The translations under genes were made by a program, and so were the position numbers. The notes beneath the pieces were generated by a model. It was not told where the DNA came from and made no database searches. It worked only from the letters and a program-made list of their open reading frames with translations. From Actinomycetes bacterium (lineage in GTDB: Bacteria; Actinomycetota; Acidimicrobiia; Spongiisociales; UBA5794), in the NCBI GenBank assembly GCA_024640745.1, contig JAHEEL010000109.1, positions 1 through 7,733 on the forward strand: a stretch of DNA of 7,733 nucleotides, given 5' to 3'. Positions 1-7,349 of the stretch are shown here, piece after piece; positions within the stretch are counted from its first letter, which is position 1; each line of letters opens with the position of its first letter.

Positions 1-42
1 CGCCGGTTGGTCGGGACCGTCGTGACCGAATCCTCGCCGTAG
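1..42 (+). CDS. Possible C-terminal tail of an upstream gene (partial)
   Basis: Reading frame 1 runs from the window edge to a TAG at 40-42 and encodes RRLVGTVVTESSP. Twelve of its thirteen sense codons end in G or C, as expected for coding DNA in this genome, and the TAG lies 71 bases before the next likely start. The stretch is too short to name a product. Frame 3 is also open here, in the same frame as the next gene, and the minus strand has no stop in any frame over the first 89 bases, so other readings are possible. This is an inference from codon use only. Confidence 0.25.
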   Translation, partial: RRLVGTVVTESSP

Positions 43-104
43 ACTCCGCCCGGTGCCGCAAGGATGCGATCGCGAGCAGGCGTTCGTTCGTGCAGCGGCC
101 TGAT

Positions 105-109
105 GGGAG
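105..109 (+). promoter_or_regulatory. Candidate ribosome binding site deciding the GTG start at 114
   Basis: GGGAG lies four bases before the GTG at 114. The spacing is short, but the match is better than the AGCAGG (75-80) that precedes the alternative in-frame GTG at 90. It is used here to prefer the 114 start. Confidence 0.4.
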
Positions 110-113
110 CAAC

Positions 114-2021
114 GTGGCAGCGACGGGCAAGCGTTCCGTGATCAGCAATCGCCTGATCGAACAGGTTGCCGATCGTCTGAAACGCAACCTCCCGATTCGC
201 CGCACGTTGCCCGATGGGGGACGTCTCCACATCGACCGGCAGCTCCCGTTCCTGGTCGTGTACCGGCCGCCCAGTGGTCATCCGGACGCAGGAACCGCGA
301 GACTCGTCAGGGGAGAAGCTTCCTACCTCATCGCACCGCAAGGGAGCAAACATCGTCAGCAGACCGCTGCGCTCGTCTCCGCCGTCGCCGAGCTCATGAC
401 CGAGCTCTTCGGGGGCTTCCTGGTCATCGAGGTCTGGGCCGGACCCGACACCGATGCGCATCCACTTCCCAACGGCGCTCCCCCGCGCCCTGCTTTCCGG
501 GTGATCACGGCCCGACGCGACGCGGATCTTCCGAGCGTGAATCGCCTCGTGGCGGGTCTCCGTCGCGTGAAGGTCGCGGCGGCGCGCTCGGATGTCGATC
601 TCGCGGCCGGTGCTCGCCTCTCACCACCGGGAATGCCCCGGATCGCTCGATCGTTCGGCACGGCCGCGTCTCCCGTTCGATTGATCGGCATCGAGGTTCG
701 GCCGGTCTATCGCGATTTCGAAACGAACGAGGAGTACCCGGTGGTGACCCGCGCCCTTCACCGACAAATGTCGCGAGCGCTGCAGCAATCGGCCTACGAG
801 TTCGCGTTTCACCAGACGACGCACCGTCCTCGCCACTACCAGGCGTTGGGCCGTCGAGCTCTGGTCCGAGCTGCCCGGCGCGTGGACGCAACGCTCGCCG
901 ATATCAGCTCCGCCTTCGACCTTCTTCTCCTGGTGTCACCGGTCAACTCGGACCAGGCCTACCGAAGGTTTCGTCGATCGAAGTTCTCGCAAACGCCGCG
1001 GTTCTCCTATCGCCACCTCGACGTCGAACCGACGGCGCTGAAGCGAGCCCTCTACTCGCTCCCGATCGACCGGGTCGAGGACCCGACCCTCGAAGCGATC
1101 TTCCGGGAGAAGCAGCGAGAGGTCTCACTCCAGTTGGACCTCCTCACCGACCGCGGCACGTCGCGATTCCTGCATGGGAGCATTGCGCTCTACGGAGCCG
1201 TCGAGTCCGAGATGGTGACAACCGCCGTCGATCTCCTCCGCCGGATCCCGCCCTCCAAGCCGCTGGAGCGCCGACGCAGCGTGGCGGCCGTCGACTTCGC
1301 AGAACAGGCGTCCGCCGAGCTCGAGCGCTATCGACACAGCTATCCGGAACTCGGTGCAACCGTGGAGCTCCGCGATGACGTGACGTCGCTGGTCGTGTCG
1401 CGCGGCAGCCTCCTGGTCGGCTCACAGATGCGATTTGCGGAGCATCGCGTCGAGCCGCTGATCCAACACGAAGTCGGCACGCACGTCGTGACCTACTGGA
1501 ACGGCATGGCACAGCCGTTCCGGCTCCTTGCCGCCGGCCTCGCTGGCTACGACGAGCTCCAGGAAGGCCTCGCCGTGTTCGCGGAGTATCTCGTTGCCGG
1601 CCTCACCGAGGACCGACTCCGCACGCTTGCTGGGCGAGTCGTTGCGGCACGAGCGGTCAGCGACGGCAGCGAGTTTGTCGAAACGTTCCGCCTGTTGACC
1701 GATGAATACGGTGTCGCTTCGCGTGGTGCGTTCCAGATCGCGACTCGCGTCCACCGGAGTGGCGGCTTCGTGAAAGACGCGGTCTACCTACGGGGCCTTC
1801 GCCGCGTGGTCGAGTACCTCGGTGACGGTGGGCGTCTCGATACGCTGCTCGTGGGAAAGATCGCTGCCGACCATGCGCCGGTGATCGAAGAACTCCAGCG
1901 CCGGCGGGTGCTGGTGCCGTCGCCCCTCCGGCCGGGCTATCTGGATCACCCCGACGCGTACTACCGGACGGAACGACTCCGCAACAACGCGGATCTTGCC
2001 ACCCTCGCGGAGGCACGGTGA
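114..2021 (+). CDS. QEGLA-motif (DUF1704) putative zinc metallopeptidase
   Basis: The product is about 635 residues and belongs to the DUF1704 family, often labelled 'flavohemoglobin expression-modulating QEGLA motif protein'. The C-terminal half carries QHEVGTH (His452, Glu453, His457) and, 26 residues on, the name-giving QEGLA (483-487). This gives an HExxxH zinc site with Glu484 as probable third ligand. Eukaryotic MATCAP (KIAA0895-type) tubulin carboxypeptidases belong to the same family, so a carboxypeptidase-like peptide hydrolase is the best guess; the natural bacterial substrate is unknown. The N-terminal half (roughly residues 25-370) has the conserved surroundings of long family members, such as LPFLVVYRP, RPVYRDF, ALGRRALVRA, SPVNSDQA and LHGSIALYG. 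No signal peptide or membrane segment is seen, so it is probably cytosolic. The start is uncertain: GTG at 90 is also possible (643 residues), and the frame stays open to base 3. It converges on an amidohydrolase gene one base away. Confidence 0.88.
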   Translation: MAATGKRSVISNRLIEQVADRLKRNLPIRRTLPDGGRLHIDRQLPFLVVYRPPSGHPDAGTARLVRGEASYLIAPQGSKHRQQTAALVSAVAELMTELFGGFLVIEVWAGPDTDAHPLPNGAPPRPAFRVITARRDADLPSVNRLVAGLRRVKVAAARSDVDLAAGARLSPPGMPRIARSFGTAASPVRLIGIEVRPVYRDFETNEEYPVVTRALHRQMSRALQQSAYEFAFHQTTHRPRHYQALGRRALVRAARRVDATLADISSAFDLLLLVSPVNSDQAYRRFRRSKFSQTPRFSYRHLDVEPTALKRALYSLPIDRVEDPTLEAIFREKQREVSLQLDLLTDRGTSRFLHGSIALYGAVESEMVTTAVDLLRRIPPSKPLERRRSVAAVDFAEQASAELERYRHSYPELGATVELRDDVTSLVVSRGSLLVGSQMRFAEHRVEPLIQHEVGTHVVTYWNGMAQPFRLLAAGLAGYDELQEGLAVFAEYLVAGLTEDRLRTLAGRVVAARAVSDGSEFVETFRLLTDEYGVASRGAFQIATRVHRSGGFVKDAVYLRGLRRVVEYLGDGGRLDTLLVGKIAADHAPVIEELQRRRVLVPSPLRPGYLDHPDAYYRTERLRNNADLATLAEAR

Positions 2022-2062
2022 GTCAGGATCTCAGCTCGTCGCGGACGGCCTCCGCAGCGACG
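2022..2062. other. One-base convergent junction with hairpin just past the QEGLA stop
   Basis: The plus-strand TGA (2019-2021) and the minus-strand TGA (2025-2023) are separated only by G2022, so neither gene has its own terminator space. Fifteen bases past the plus-strand stop, inside the end of the opposing gene, a GC-rich hairpin can form. CGTC (2037-2040) pairs with GACG (2059-2062), GCGGA (2041-2045) pairs with TCCGC (2051-2055), the bulge is three bases and the loop is CGGCC. No T run follows, so it is not a canonical intrinsic terminator. Because it lies in coding sequence, it may be chance. Confidence 0.3.
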
Positions 2063-2805
2063 ATGAGGGCGTCTCCAATCGTGGCGATCACCGGCTCGAA
2101 GGGTTCACCGGACCACTCGTCCAGGTAGATCTTCTTGGCCTCGATTGCGAGCGCGCATCCCCGGCCCGCGTAACGATCATTGATCCAGCGACTCATATGG
2201 CCACCCCGGAAACGAATGTTCTCCCGTACATCGAGGTGCCCACCGTCGAACGGGAACTGCCGGAGCGCGTCGGAGAAGGCCGCCACGACGCCGTCCCACT
2301 CCGGCCGATCGACGCTGCCCGTCCCAACGTTGATCTCGGGATTGGACGCAGGGTCGTCGACCGGCGCATCGGGCCCACCACGGCGGTGGTTGTACGAGTG
2401 CAGGTCCAATACCACGAACCGCTCATGTTCGGCGGCGAGGGCATCGCACACGCCTGCGAGATCCTCGTAGAAGGCGTCGTAGATCTCGAGCGACCGCTCG
2501 ATGACGTCGGGCGGCAGCGGAGACGTCCAGAGATCCAGCGACCACGCCGCGTCCGCATCGAGGTACACGGCCGCATCGCGCGGCCGATTGAGGTCGAGCT
2601 CGAATCGTGACCGCCCCACATCGATCCGATTGCCGGCGATCGACAGCCACCGGTCGGTGAAGGGGTCCTCTTCGCGTCGACGCGCATCATCATCGAGCGC
2701 CGATCGGGCCAGAACATCGGGCCGCACGGCGTGGCCGGCGTGTATCGCGGTTGCAGCGATCGGATCGGCGAGATCGGTCACGATCGTCCATCCCTGATCG
2801 CTCAT
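2023..2805 (-). CDS. N-formylglutamate amidohydrolase family protein
   Basis: The product is 260 residues, close to the usual length of the N-formylglutamate amidohydrolase (HutG-type, COG3741) family. That family comprises zinc enzymes that split formate or acyl groups from glutamate and are structurally related to M14 carboxypeptidases. Family-like motifs in order are IHAGH (21-25), EEDPFTDRW (45-53), SRFELDLNRPR (66-76), VVLDLHSYNHRR (131-142), EINVGTGS (157-164), RGGHMSRW (200-207) and AIEAKKIYLDEW (220-231). His22, His136, His203 and Glu222 are the likely metal or catalytic candidates. The ATG start overlaps the upstream ATP-grasp stop as ATGA (2805-2802), so translation is probably coupled; GGAG at 2820-2817 is a distant ribosome site. 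No histidine-degradation genes are in view, so a role in Hut metabolism is not supported. A role with the ATP-grasp ligase and the QEGLA protein is more likely, with an unknown acyl- or peptidyl-glutamate-like substrate. Confidence 0.87.
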   Translation of the reverse strand: MSDQGWTIVTDLADPIAATAIHAGHAVRPDVLARSALDDDARRREEDPFTDRWLSIAGNRIDVGRSRFELDLNRPRDAAVYLDADAAWSLDLWTSPLPPDVIERSLEIYDAFYEDLAGVCDALAAEHERFVVLDLHSYNHRRGGPDAPVDDPASNPEINVGTGSVDRPEWDGVVAAFSDALRQFPFDGGHLDVRENIRFRGGHMSRWINDRYAGRGCALAIEAKKIYLDEWSGEPFEPVIATIGDALIVAAEAVRDELRS

Positions 2806-3845
2806 AGCGTCGCCATCTCCCGATTGTCGAAGCTCCGTTGGTAGTACGTCATGTAGTCCACCTTGTTCTCGAGCGCGTCAATGACCGCGTCATTGAAGTT
2901 GACGCCCTCCTGTTTCTGAGCCGAGCCGAGACCGCCGGGTGAAAACACGTTGATCTCCATGAGCTTGTCGCCAACGATGTCGAGGCCGACGAGGAACATC
3001 CCATCTTGGACCAGCTTCGGACGGACCATCTCGGCGAGCCGGAAGGCATCGTCGTCGAGCATGGCCTTGCCAAGCGTGCCGCCGGCGTGAACATTGGAAC
3101 GCATGTCGCCGCCGGATCGGATCCGCCGGAACGCGGCGTACCGGCCGCGATGTCGCAGCGGGCGACCGTTCATCAGAAACAGGCGGGTATCTCCTTCTTC
3201 CGCACGGGTCAAGTACTCCTGCGCGATGACATAGCCGTCGCGCGTCACGGCGTCGATGATCTGATTCAAGTTCGAAACGTCGTCTGCCCGCACGAGGAAG
3301 ACCCCGTCGCCTCCCGATCCCTGAAGCGGCTTGAGCACGCACTTGCCCCGGTCCCGAATGAACGCCTTCAACTCGTCCCGATCCCGGGTGATGAGCGTCT
3401 CCGGCCGCACTTCCTCCGGAAACGTTTGGAAGTACATCTTGTTCTGGGCCTTCGCCAGGCCGTTGGGATCGTTCAAGACGATCACGCCGTGGCGCATGGC
3501 GACCCTGCCGAAGTCGATGGCCGCCGACTTGGCCCACTCACGCTTGCCCTTCTCATTCGACGGATCGTTGCGCAGCATGAGGACGTCGAGATCGTCCACA
3601 GTGATGCGCTCCCGGACGGCGCTTCGACTCCGCAGATCCCTCAGGTAGGCGGCACCCGTCTTGTACCGGGACTTGTGCACGCGCCGCGCCCGCGCCTTGA
3701 TGTGTTCGTCGGGGTCGTAGGCCAGCTCTCCAACGCCGATCACCCAGGCCTCGTGCCCACGGTTCGTGGCAGCAATGCCGAGCCGGGTCGTGGTGTAGCC
3801 CGCCTCTTCGGTCTCAATGTCGTTGACCACGAACGCAAGTCTCAT
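2802..3845 (-). CDS. Glutathione-synthetase-like ATP-grasp ligase
   Basis: The product is 347 residues and resembles GshB and RimK-type ATP-grasp enzymes, which use ATP to join a carboxylate to an amine through an acyl-phosphate. Visible features are an N-terminal pre-ATP-grasp domain starting MRLAFVVNDI, LRNDPSNE (91-98, as in GshB LRKDPPFD), LNDPNGLAKAQNK (124-136), the ATP-binding CVLKPLQGSGGDGVFLV (169-185) and GDTRLFLMNG (218-227). These are followed by MRSNVHAGGT (248-257) and the metal-binding VGLDIVGDKLMEINVFSPGG (286-305). The ATG at 3845 was chosen over the longer frame from 3956 because a good ribosome site precedes it and family similarity begins exactly there. It is the first gene of a two-gene operon with the amidohydrolase. 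No gamma-glutamylcysteine ligase is in the window, so glutathione synthesis cannot be asserted. A ligase for another dipeptide or for a protein tail is equally possible. Confidence 0.88.
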   Translation of the reverse strand: MRLAFVVNDIETEEAGYTTTRLGIAATNRGHEAWVIGVGELAYDPDEHIKARARRVHKSRYKTGAAYLRDLRSRSAVRERITVDDLDVLMLRNDPSNEKGKREWAKSAAIDFGRVAMRHGVIVLNDPNGLAKAQNKMYFQTFPEEVRPETLITRDRDELKAFIRDRGKCVLKPLQGSGGDGVFLVRADDVSNLNQIIDAVTRDGYVIAQEYLTRAEEGDTRLFLMNGRPLRHRGRYAAFRRIRSGGDMRSNVHAGGTLGKAMLDDDAFRLAEMVRPKLVQDGMFLVGLDIVGDKLMEINVFSPGGLGSAQKQEGVNFNDAVIDALENKVDYMTYYQRSFDNREMATL

Positions 3846-3850
3846 GACGG

Positions 3851-3857
3851 TCCTCTT
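3851..3857 (-). promoter_or_regulatory. Ribosome binding site of the ATP-grasp gene
   Basis: Read on the minus strand the sequence is AAGAGGA, ending five bases before the ATG at 3845. This purine-rich site fixes the start at MRLAFVVND and argues against the 37-residue upstream extension. Confidence 0.7.
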
Positions 3858-4048
3858 CTCTCGATCAGAGCCTCCCAAACAGGCCCCGCTCGACGCGCAG
3901 GCCCGATCGCTACTGTGCGGTGTTGGACCACTACCGAGCCGACCCCTTGTTGACACGACGTTGACGAAACCCGACCCTCACAGCGTAGACACCCATCGCC
4001 GCCGGGAAGCCGGGTATTTCGGTTGCACAGCGCCACCGCCGACCGCCC

Positions 4049-4054
4049 TAGTCT
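4049..4054 (+). promoter_or_regulatory. -10-like box just before a possibly leaderless start
   Basis: TAGTCT matches the actinobacterial TAnnnT -10 pattern and ends nine bases before the ATG at 4064. No Shine-Dalgarno sequence is present in the 25 bases before that ATG. Transcription starting at or very near the A of ATG would give a leaderless mRNA, which is common in Actinobacteria. A TTGCAC (4023-4028) lies 20 bases upstream, too far to be a good -35. Confidence 0.35.
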
Positions 4055-4063
4055 TCACCCCGC

Positions 4064-7000
4064 ATGACACCTGACTCGCGCGTTCTCCGTCCGCCGCTCT
4101 GGTACAAAGACGCGGTCATCTACGAAGTGCATGTGCGCGCCTTCGCCGACTCGAGCGACGACGGCATCGGCGATTTCCAGGGACTCACGTCACGACTCGA
4201 CTACCTCAGCCGCCTCGGCATCGACACGATCTGGCTGCTCCCGTTCTACCCGTCCCCGCTTCGCGACGACGGCTACGACATCGCCGAGTACTACGACGTG
4301 CATCCCAGCTACGGCACCCTCGACGACTTCAAGGAGTTCCTGGATGCTGCGCACAGCCGCAACATGCGAGTGATCACGGAGCTCGTCATCAACCACACCT
4401 CCGACCAGCACTCATGGTTCCAGCGAGCCCGCCGTGCCGAGGCCGGAACTCCCGAACGCGATTTCTACGTGTGGAGCGACACACCGGAGCGCTTCAGCGA
4501 GGTTCGTATCATCTTCCAGGACACCGAAACGTCGAACTGGACGTGGGACCCGGTAGCCGGGGCGTACTACTGGCACCGGTTCTTCGGCCACCAGCCGGAC
4601 CTCAACTACGACAACCCCCTCGTGCGCGAGGCCGTCACCGACGTCCTTCGATTCTGGTTCGACCTCGGGGTGGACGGCCTGCGTCTCGATGCGGTCCCGT
4701 ATCTGTTCGAGCGAGAAGGGACCAGCGGCGAGAACCTGCCGGAGACCCACGAGGAACTGAAACGGCTGCGCGCGTTCGTGGACGAGAACTACGAGAACCG
4801 CATGCTGCTGGCGGAAGCCAACCAGTGGCCGGAGGATTCGGTGGCCTACTTCGGCGACGGCGACGAGTGCCACGTGGCGTTCCACTTCCCACTCATGCCT
4901 CGCCTGTACCTCTCGCTCGAACGCGAGAATCGGCTCCCGATCATCGACATCCTCGAGCAGACCCCTTCGATCCCAGACGATGCACAATGGGCGATCTTCC
5001 TCCGCAATCACGACGAGCTCACGCTCGAGATGGTCTCCGAGGAGGAGCGTGATCTCATGTGGCGCAGCTACGCACCGGATCGTCGCGCGCGTCTCAATCT
5101 CGGGATCCGGAGGCGGCTCGCTCCCCTGCTCGAGAACGACCGCCGGCGCATCGAGCTGCTGTCCAGCCTGCTCTTCTCCCTCCCCGGCACCCCCGTGGTC
5201 TACTACGGGGATGAGATCGGCATGGGAGACAACATCTTCCTCGCCGACCGTGACGGCGTCCGGACACCGATGCAGTGGAGCAACGAGCGCAACGCCGGTT
5301 TCTCCCGGGCCAACTCCCAGTCTCTGTATCTCCCCGTCGTCGTCGACCCACAGTTTCACTACGAAACCGTCAACGTCGAGACGCAACAGGCGAATCCGAA
5401 CTCGCTGCTGTCGTGGACTCGGAACATGATTCAACTGCGACAGCGCCATCCGGTGTTCGGGCGCGGGAGCATCACCTTCCTCTCACCGGACAACGAGCAG
5501 GTGCTTGCCTATCTCCGCGAGGGGGAAGGAGAGACGATCGCCGTCGTGGCCAACCTCAGCCGGCACCCGCAATTCGTTGAGCTGGACCTGCAGCGCTTTG
5601 CGGGAATGCGCCCCACCGAAATGCTGGGGAGGACCGAGTTCCCGACGATCGGCGAAGCCCCCTATCCACTCGCTCTCGGCTCCTACGGGTTCTACTGGCT
5701 CTCGATCGACGGCTCAGACGCGTCGTCGACCGTTGGTCAGGATGTGGTGGAGATCAGCGGCCCCCTCGAAGGAGCGTTTGCACCCGACGGACCGCTAGCC
5801 GGTCTCCTCGGCCGCTTCGTGGCCTCCCAGCCATGGTACGACGGGCGTCCACCGCGCCGATCGCAGACAACGGTGTCCGACCTCATTCCGATCACACCCG
5901 GGGAGCAAGACACGACGATGTGGATCGCCCTCGTCGGCATCGGTGGTCGGGGCGGCCATCAGGACCTGTTCGTGGTTCCGATCGGTATCTCGTTTGCGGA
6001 CGATCTAGAGGTTGCCGAGTCTGCCGTGCTCGCCCGCGTGGAACGTGATGGAGCCGAGGGGATCCTCTTCGACGCCGTTGAGGACCAACAGTTCCGAGCC
6101 ATGCTGCTCGAAGGAATCCTCGCCGGCGAAACGCTCTTGGGGCGCGCCGGATCGTTGACGTGCACGGCCGGTATCGCCACGGTCGACGTCCCCCCGGGCA
6201 CGCCGATCGAGTCGACTGTATCGACCAACAGCCGCGGCGAGACCTACATCGACTTCGGCGGCGACTTCGTCATCAAGCTATTCCGCCATGTCGAGCCGGG
6301 GGTGAACCCTGATCTCGAACTGCGACGCTTCCTCACGGAGCGGACGGCATTCGACGACATCGCCGACACCTACGGCGCACTCGAGTACCAGTCCGGAGAC
6401 ACCTACACACTCGGTGTCCTGCAACAGTCGTTCGCCGAGGACTCGACCGCATGGAACGTTCTGACCGGCTTCGCCCGTGCCTGGCTCGATGCCGTCGCCG
6501 AGCAGGAAGCGCCCGAGGAACCCACGGGTTCATTCGGACCGGTCGACCAGATCCCGACCGTCGCCCTGCCGAATGAGCAACTGCTCGAACCGATGCTCGA
6601 ACTCTCGGCGCGGCTCGGCAAGACGACCGCCGCGCTCCACCAGGCGTTGGGTTCGTTCAGCGAGGACCCGGATCTGAACCCCGAGCCGTTCACGCAGCAC
6701 TACCAGCAGTCGATCTACCAATCGCTGCGTGCCGGGATCCGTCAGGAACTGCGAGCAATCCGCCGGTTGAGGCACCGCGCTGAGGGCCCGGTCGCGGCCG
6801 CGCTCGATGAACTCGTCGCGTCCGAGCAGTCCTGCCTTGCGAGGCTCGGGGCAATCAGGCGGGACCGAATCAAGGGATCGCGGATCCGACTGCACGGCGA
6901 CTACCGCCTCGACCAGGTACACATCGTCGATGACGGTTTCATCGTTGCCGACTTCTCCGGCGACCACTCGCTTCCGCTCGGTCAGCGGCGGCTTCGCGGC

Positions 7001-7333
7001 TCGCCGTTGCGCGACGTCGCCCAGATGCTCCGGTCGTTCGACTACGTCGCCCTCGCCGCTGCTCGCGACGGGTCGCCGGACGAGCGACGGTGGGCGGCAT
7101 GGTGGTCCCGAGTGGCCGGGTACGCCTTCACCGAGAGCTACCTCACGGAACTGGAAGACTCGCCCCTACTCCCCGACTCCGCGAACGCCGTCAATGACCT
7201 CCTCGAGGCCTTCATGTTGGCGCGGTCATTGCGAGAGCTCCACTGGGAGCTCGCAACCCGTCCAGAGCTCGTGCGCGTGCCACTTGCCGGGCTGCGACGC
7301 ATGCTTGGACAGACGCCGTCGTTCATCGACTGA
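4064..7333 (+). CDS. treS: Trehalose synthase / maltokinase fusion protein (TreS-Mak)
   Basis: The product is 1089 residues, the usual size for TreS fused to maltokinase. Residues about 11-550 are a GH13 trehalose synthase that interconverts trehalose and maltose. It shows WYKDAVIYEVHVRAF, FYPSPLRDDGYDIAEY, VINHTSDQH, GHQPDLNYDNP, nucleophile Asp209 in DGLRLDAVPYL, acid/base Glu251 in LLAEANQWP, Asp317 in RNHDELT, and RTPMQWS. Residues about 560-1080 are a maltokinase (Pep2-like) that phosphorylates maltose to maltose 1-phosphate with ATP. Lys738 in VIKLFR is the probable ATP lysine, and HGDYRLDQ (catalytic Asp946, metal Gln951), DF (Asp963) and RDVAQMLRSFDY (983-994) follow. Compared with the common maltokinase motifs HGDYHLGQ and DFEGEP (from memory), this protein has HGDYRLDQ and DFSGDH, an unusual change beside intact catalytic residues. 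The expected role is feeding the GlgE glucan pathway, though glgE and glgB are not in the window. It is cytosolic, with no signal peptide. Confidence 0.95.
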   Translation: MTPDSRVLRPPLWYKDAVIYEVHVRAFADSSDDGIGDFQGLTSRLDYLSRLGIDTIWLLPFYPSPLRDDGYDIAEYYDVHPSYGTLDDFKEFLDAAHSRNMRVITELVINHTSDQHSWFQRARRAEAGTPERDFYVWSDTPERFSEVRIIFQDTETSNWTWDPVAGAYYWHRFFGHQPDLNYDNPLVREAVTDVLRFWFDLGVDGLRLDAVPYLFEREGTSGENLPETHEELKRLRAFVDENYENRMLLAEANQWPEDSVAYFGDGDECHVAFHFPLMPRLYLSLERENRLPIIDILEQTPSIPDDAQWAIFLRNHDELTLEMVSEEERDLMWRSYAPDRRARLNLGIRRRLAPLLENDRRRIELLSSLLFSLPGTPVVYYGDEIGMGDNIFLADRDGVRTPMQWSNERNAGFSRANSQSLYLPVVVDPQFHYETVNVETQQANPNSLLSWTRNMIQLRQRHPVFGRGSITFLSPDNEQVLAYLREGEGETIAVVANLSRHPQFVELDLQRFAGMRPTEMLGRTEFPTIGEAPYPLALGSYGFYWLSIDGSDASSTVGQDVVEISGPLEGAFAPDGPLAGLLGRFVASQPWYDGRPPRRSQTTVSDLIPITPGEQDTTMWIALVGIGGRGGHQDLFVVPIGISFADDLEVAESAVLARVERDGAEGILFDAVEDQQFRAMLLEGILAGETLLGRAGSLTCTAGIATVDVPPGTPIESTVSTNSRGETYIDFGGDFVIKLFRHVEPGVNPDLELRRFLTERTAFDDIADTYGALEYQSGDTYTLGVLQQSFAEDSTAWNVLTGFARAWLDAVAEQEAPEEPTGSFGPVDQIPTVALPNEQLLEPMLELSARLGKTTAALHQALGSFSEDPDLNPEPFTQHYQQSIYQSLRAGIRQELRAIRRLRHRAEGPVAAALDELVASEQSCLARLGAIRRDRIKGSRIRLHGDYRLDQVHIVDDGFIVADFSGDHSLPLGQRRLRGSPLRDVAQMLRSFDYVALAAARDGSPDERRWAAWWSRVAGYAFTESYLTELEDSPLLPDSANAVNDLLEAFMLARSLRELHWELATRPELVRVPLAGLRRMLGQTPSFID

Positions 7334-7349
7334 CCGCAGCCGTCGCCAC

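Larger units (their letters stand above)
3846..4063. promoter_or_regulatory. Divergent intergenic region with promoter-like elements
   Basis: These 218 bases separate the minus-strand ATP-grasp operon from the plus-strand trehalose gene, so both promoters should lie here. On the plus strand, consensus TTGACA (3950-3955) is followed 17 bases later by GACCCT (3973-3978), a weak -10. A second TTGACG (3961-3966) precedes TAGACA (3986-3991) by 19 bases. GTTGAC is thus repeated directly at 3949-3954 and 3960-3965, 11 bases apart, about one helical turn. An imperfect 17-base dyad (6 of 8 pairs) is centred on A3927. No convincing minus-strand promoter was picked out. These are visual matches only. 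Confidence 0.4.

Noticed and set aside
1996..2610. 204-codon open frame on the plus strand
   Set aside because: It is antisense to the amidohydrolase gene; no motifs were recognised, and it overlaps the end of the QEGLA gene in another frame.
2023..2805. Assignment as hutG of histidine degradation
   Set aside because: The family is right, but no hutH, hutU or hutI is in the window and the gene is coupled to an ATP-grasp ligase, so the pathway-specific symbol is not justified.
3006..3953. 315-codon open frame on the plus strand
   Set aside because: It is antisense to the ATP-grasp gene, which has clear family motifs and a good ribosome site. The translated product has no family resemblance.
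3846..3956. 37-residue N-terminal extension of the ATP-grasp protein
   Set aside because: The extension has no family similarity, runs into promoter-like sequence, and the internal ATG at 3845 has a well-placed AAGAGGA and begins the typical fold.
4412..5449. 345-codon open frame on the minus strand
   Set aside because: It lies wholly antisense to the trehalose synthase domain, whose catalytic motifs are intact. Its product is rich in V, E and R with no recognisable motif, as is typical of antisense frames in GC-rich genes.
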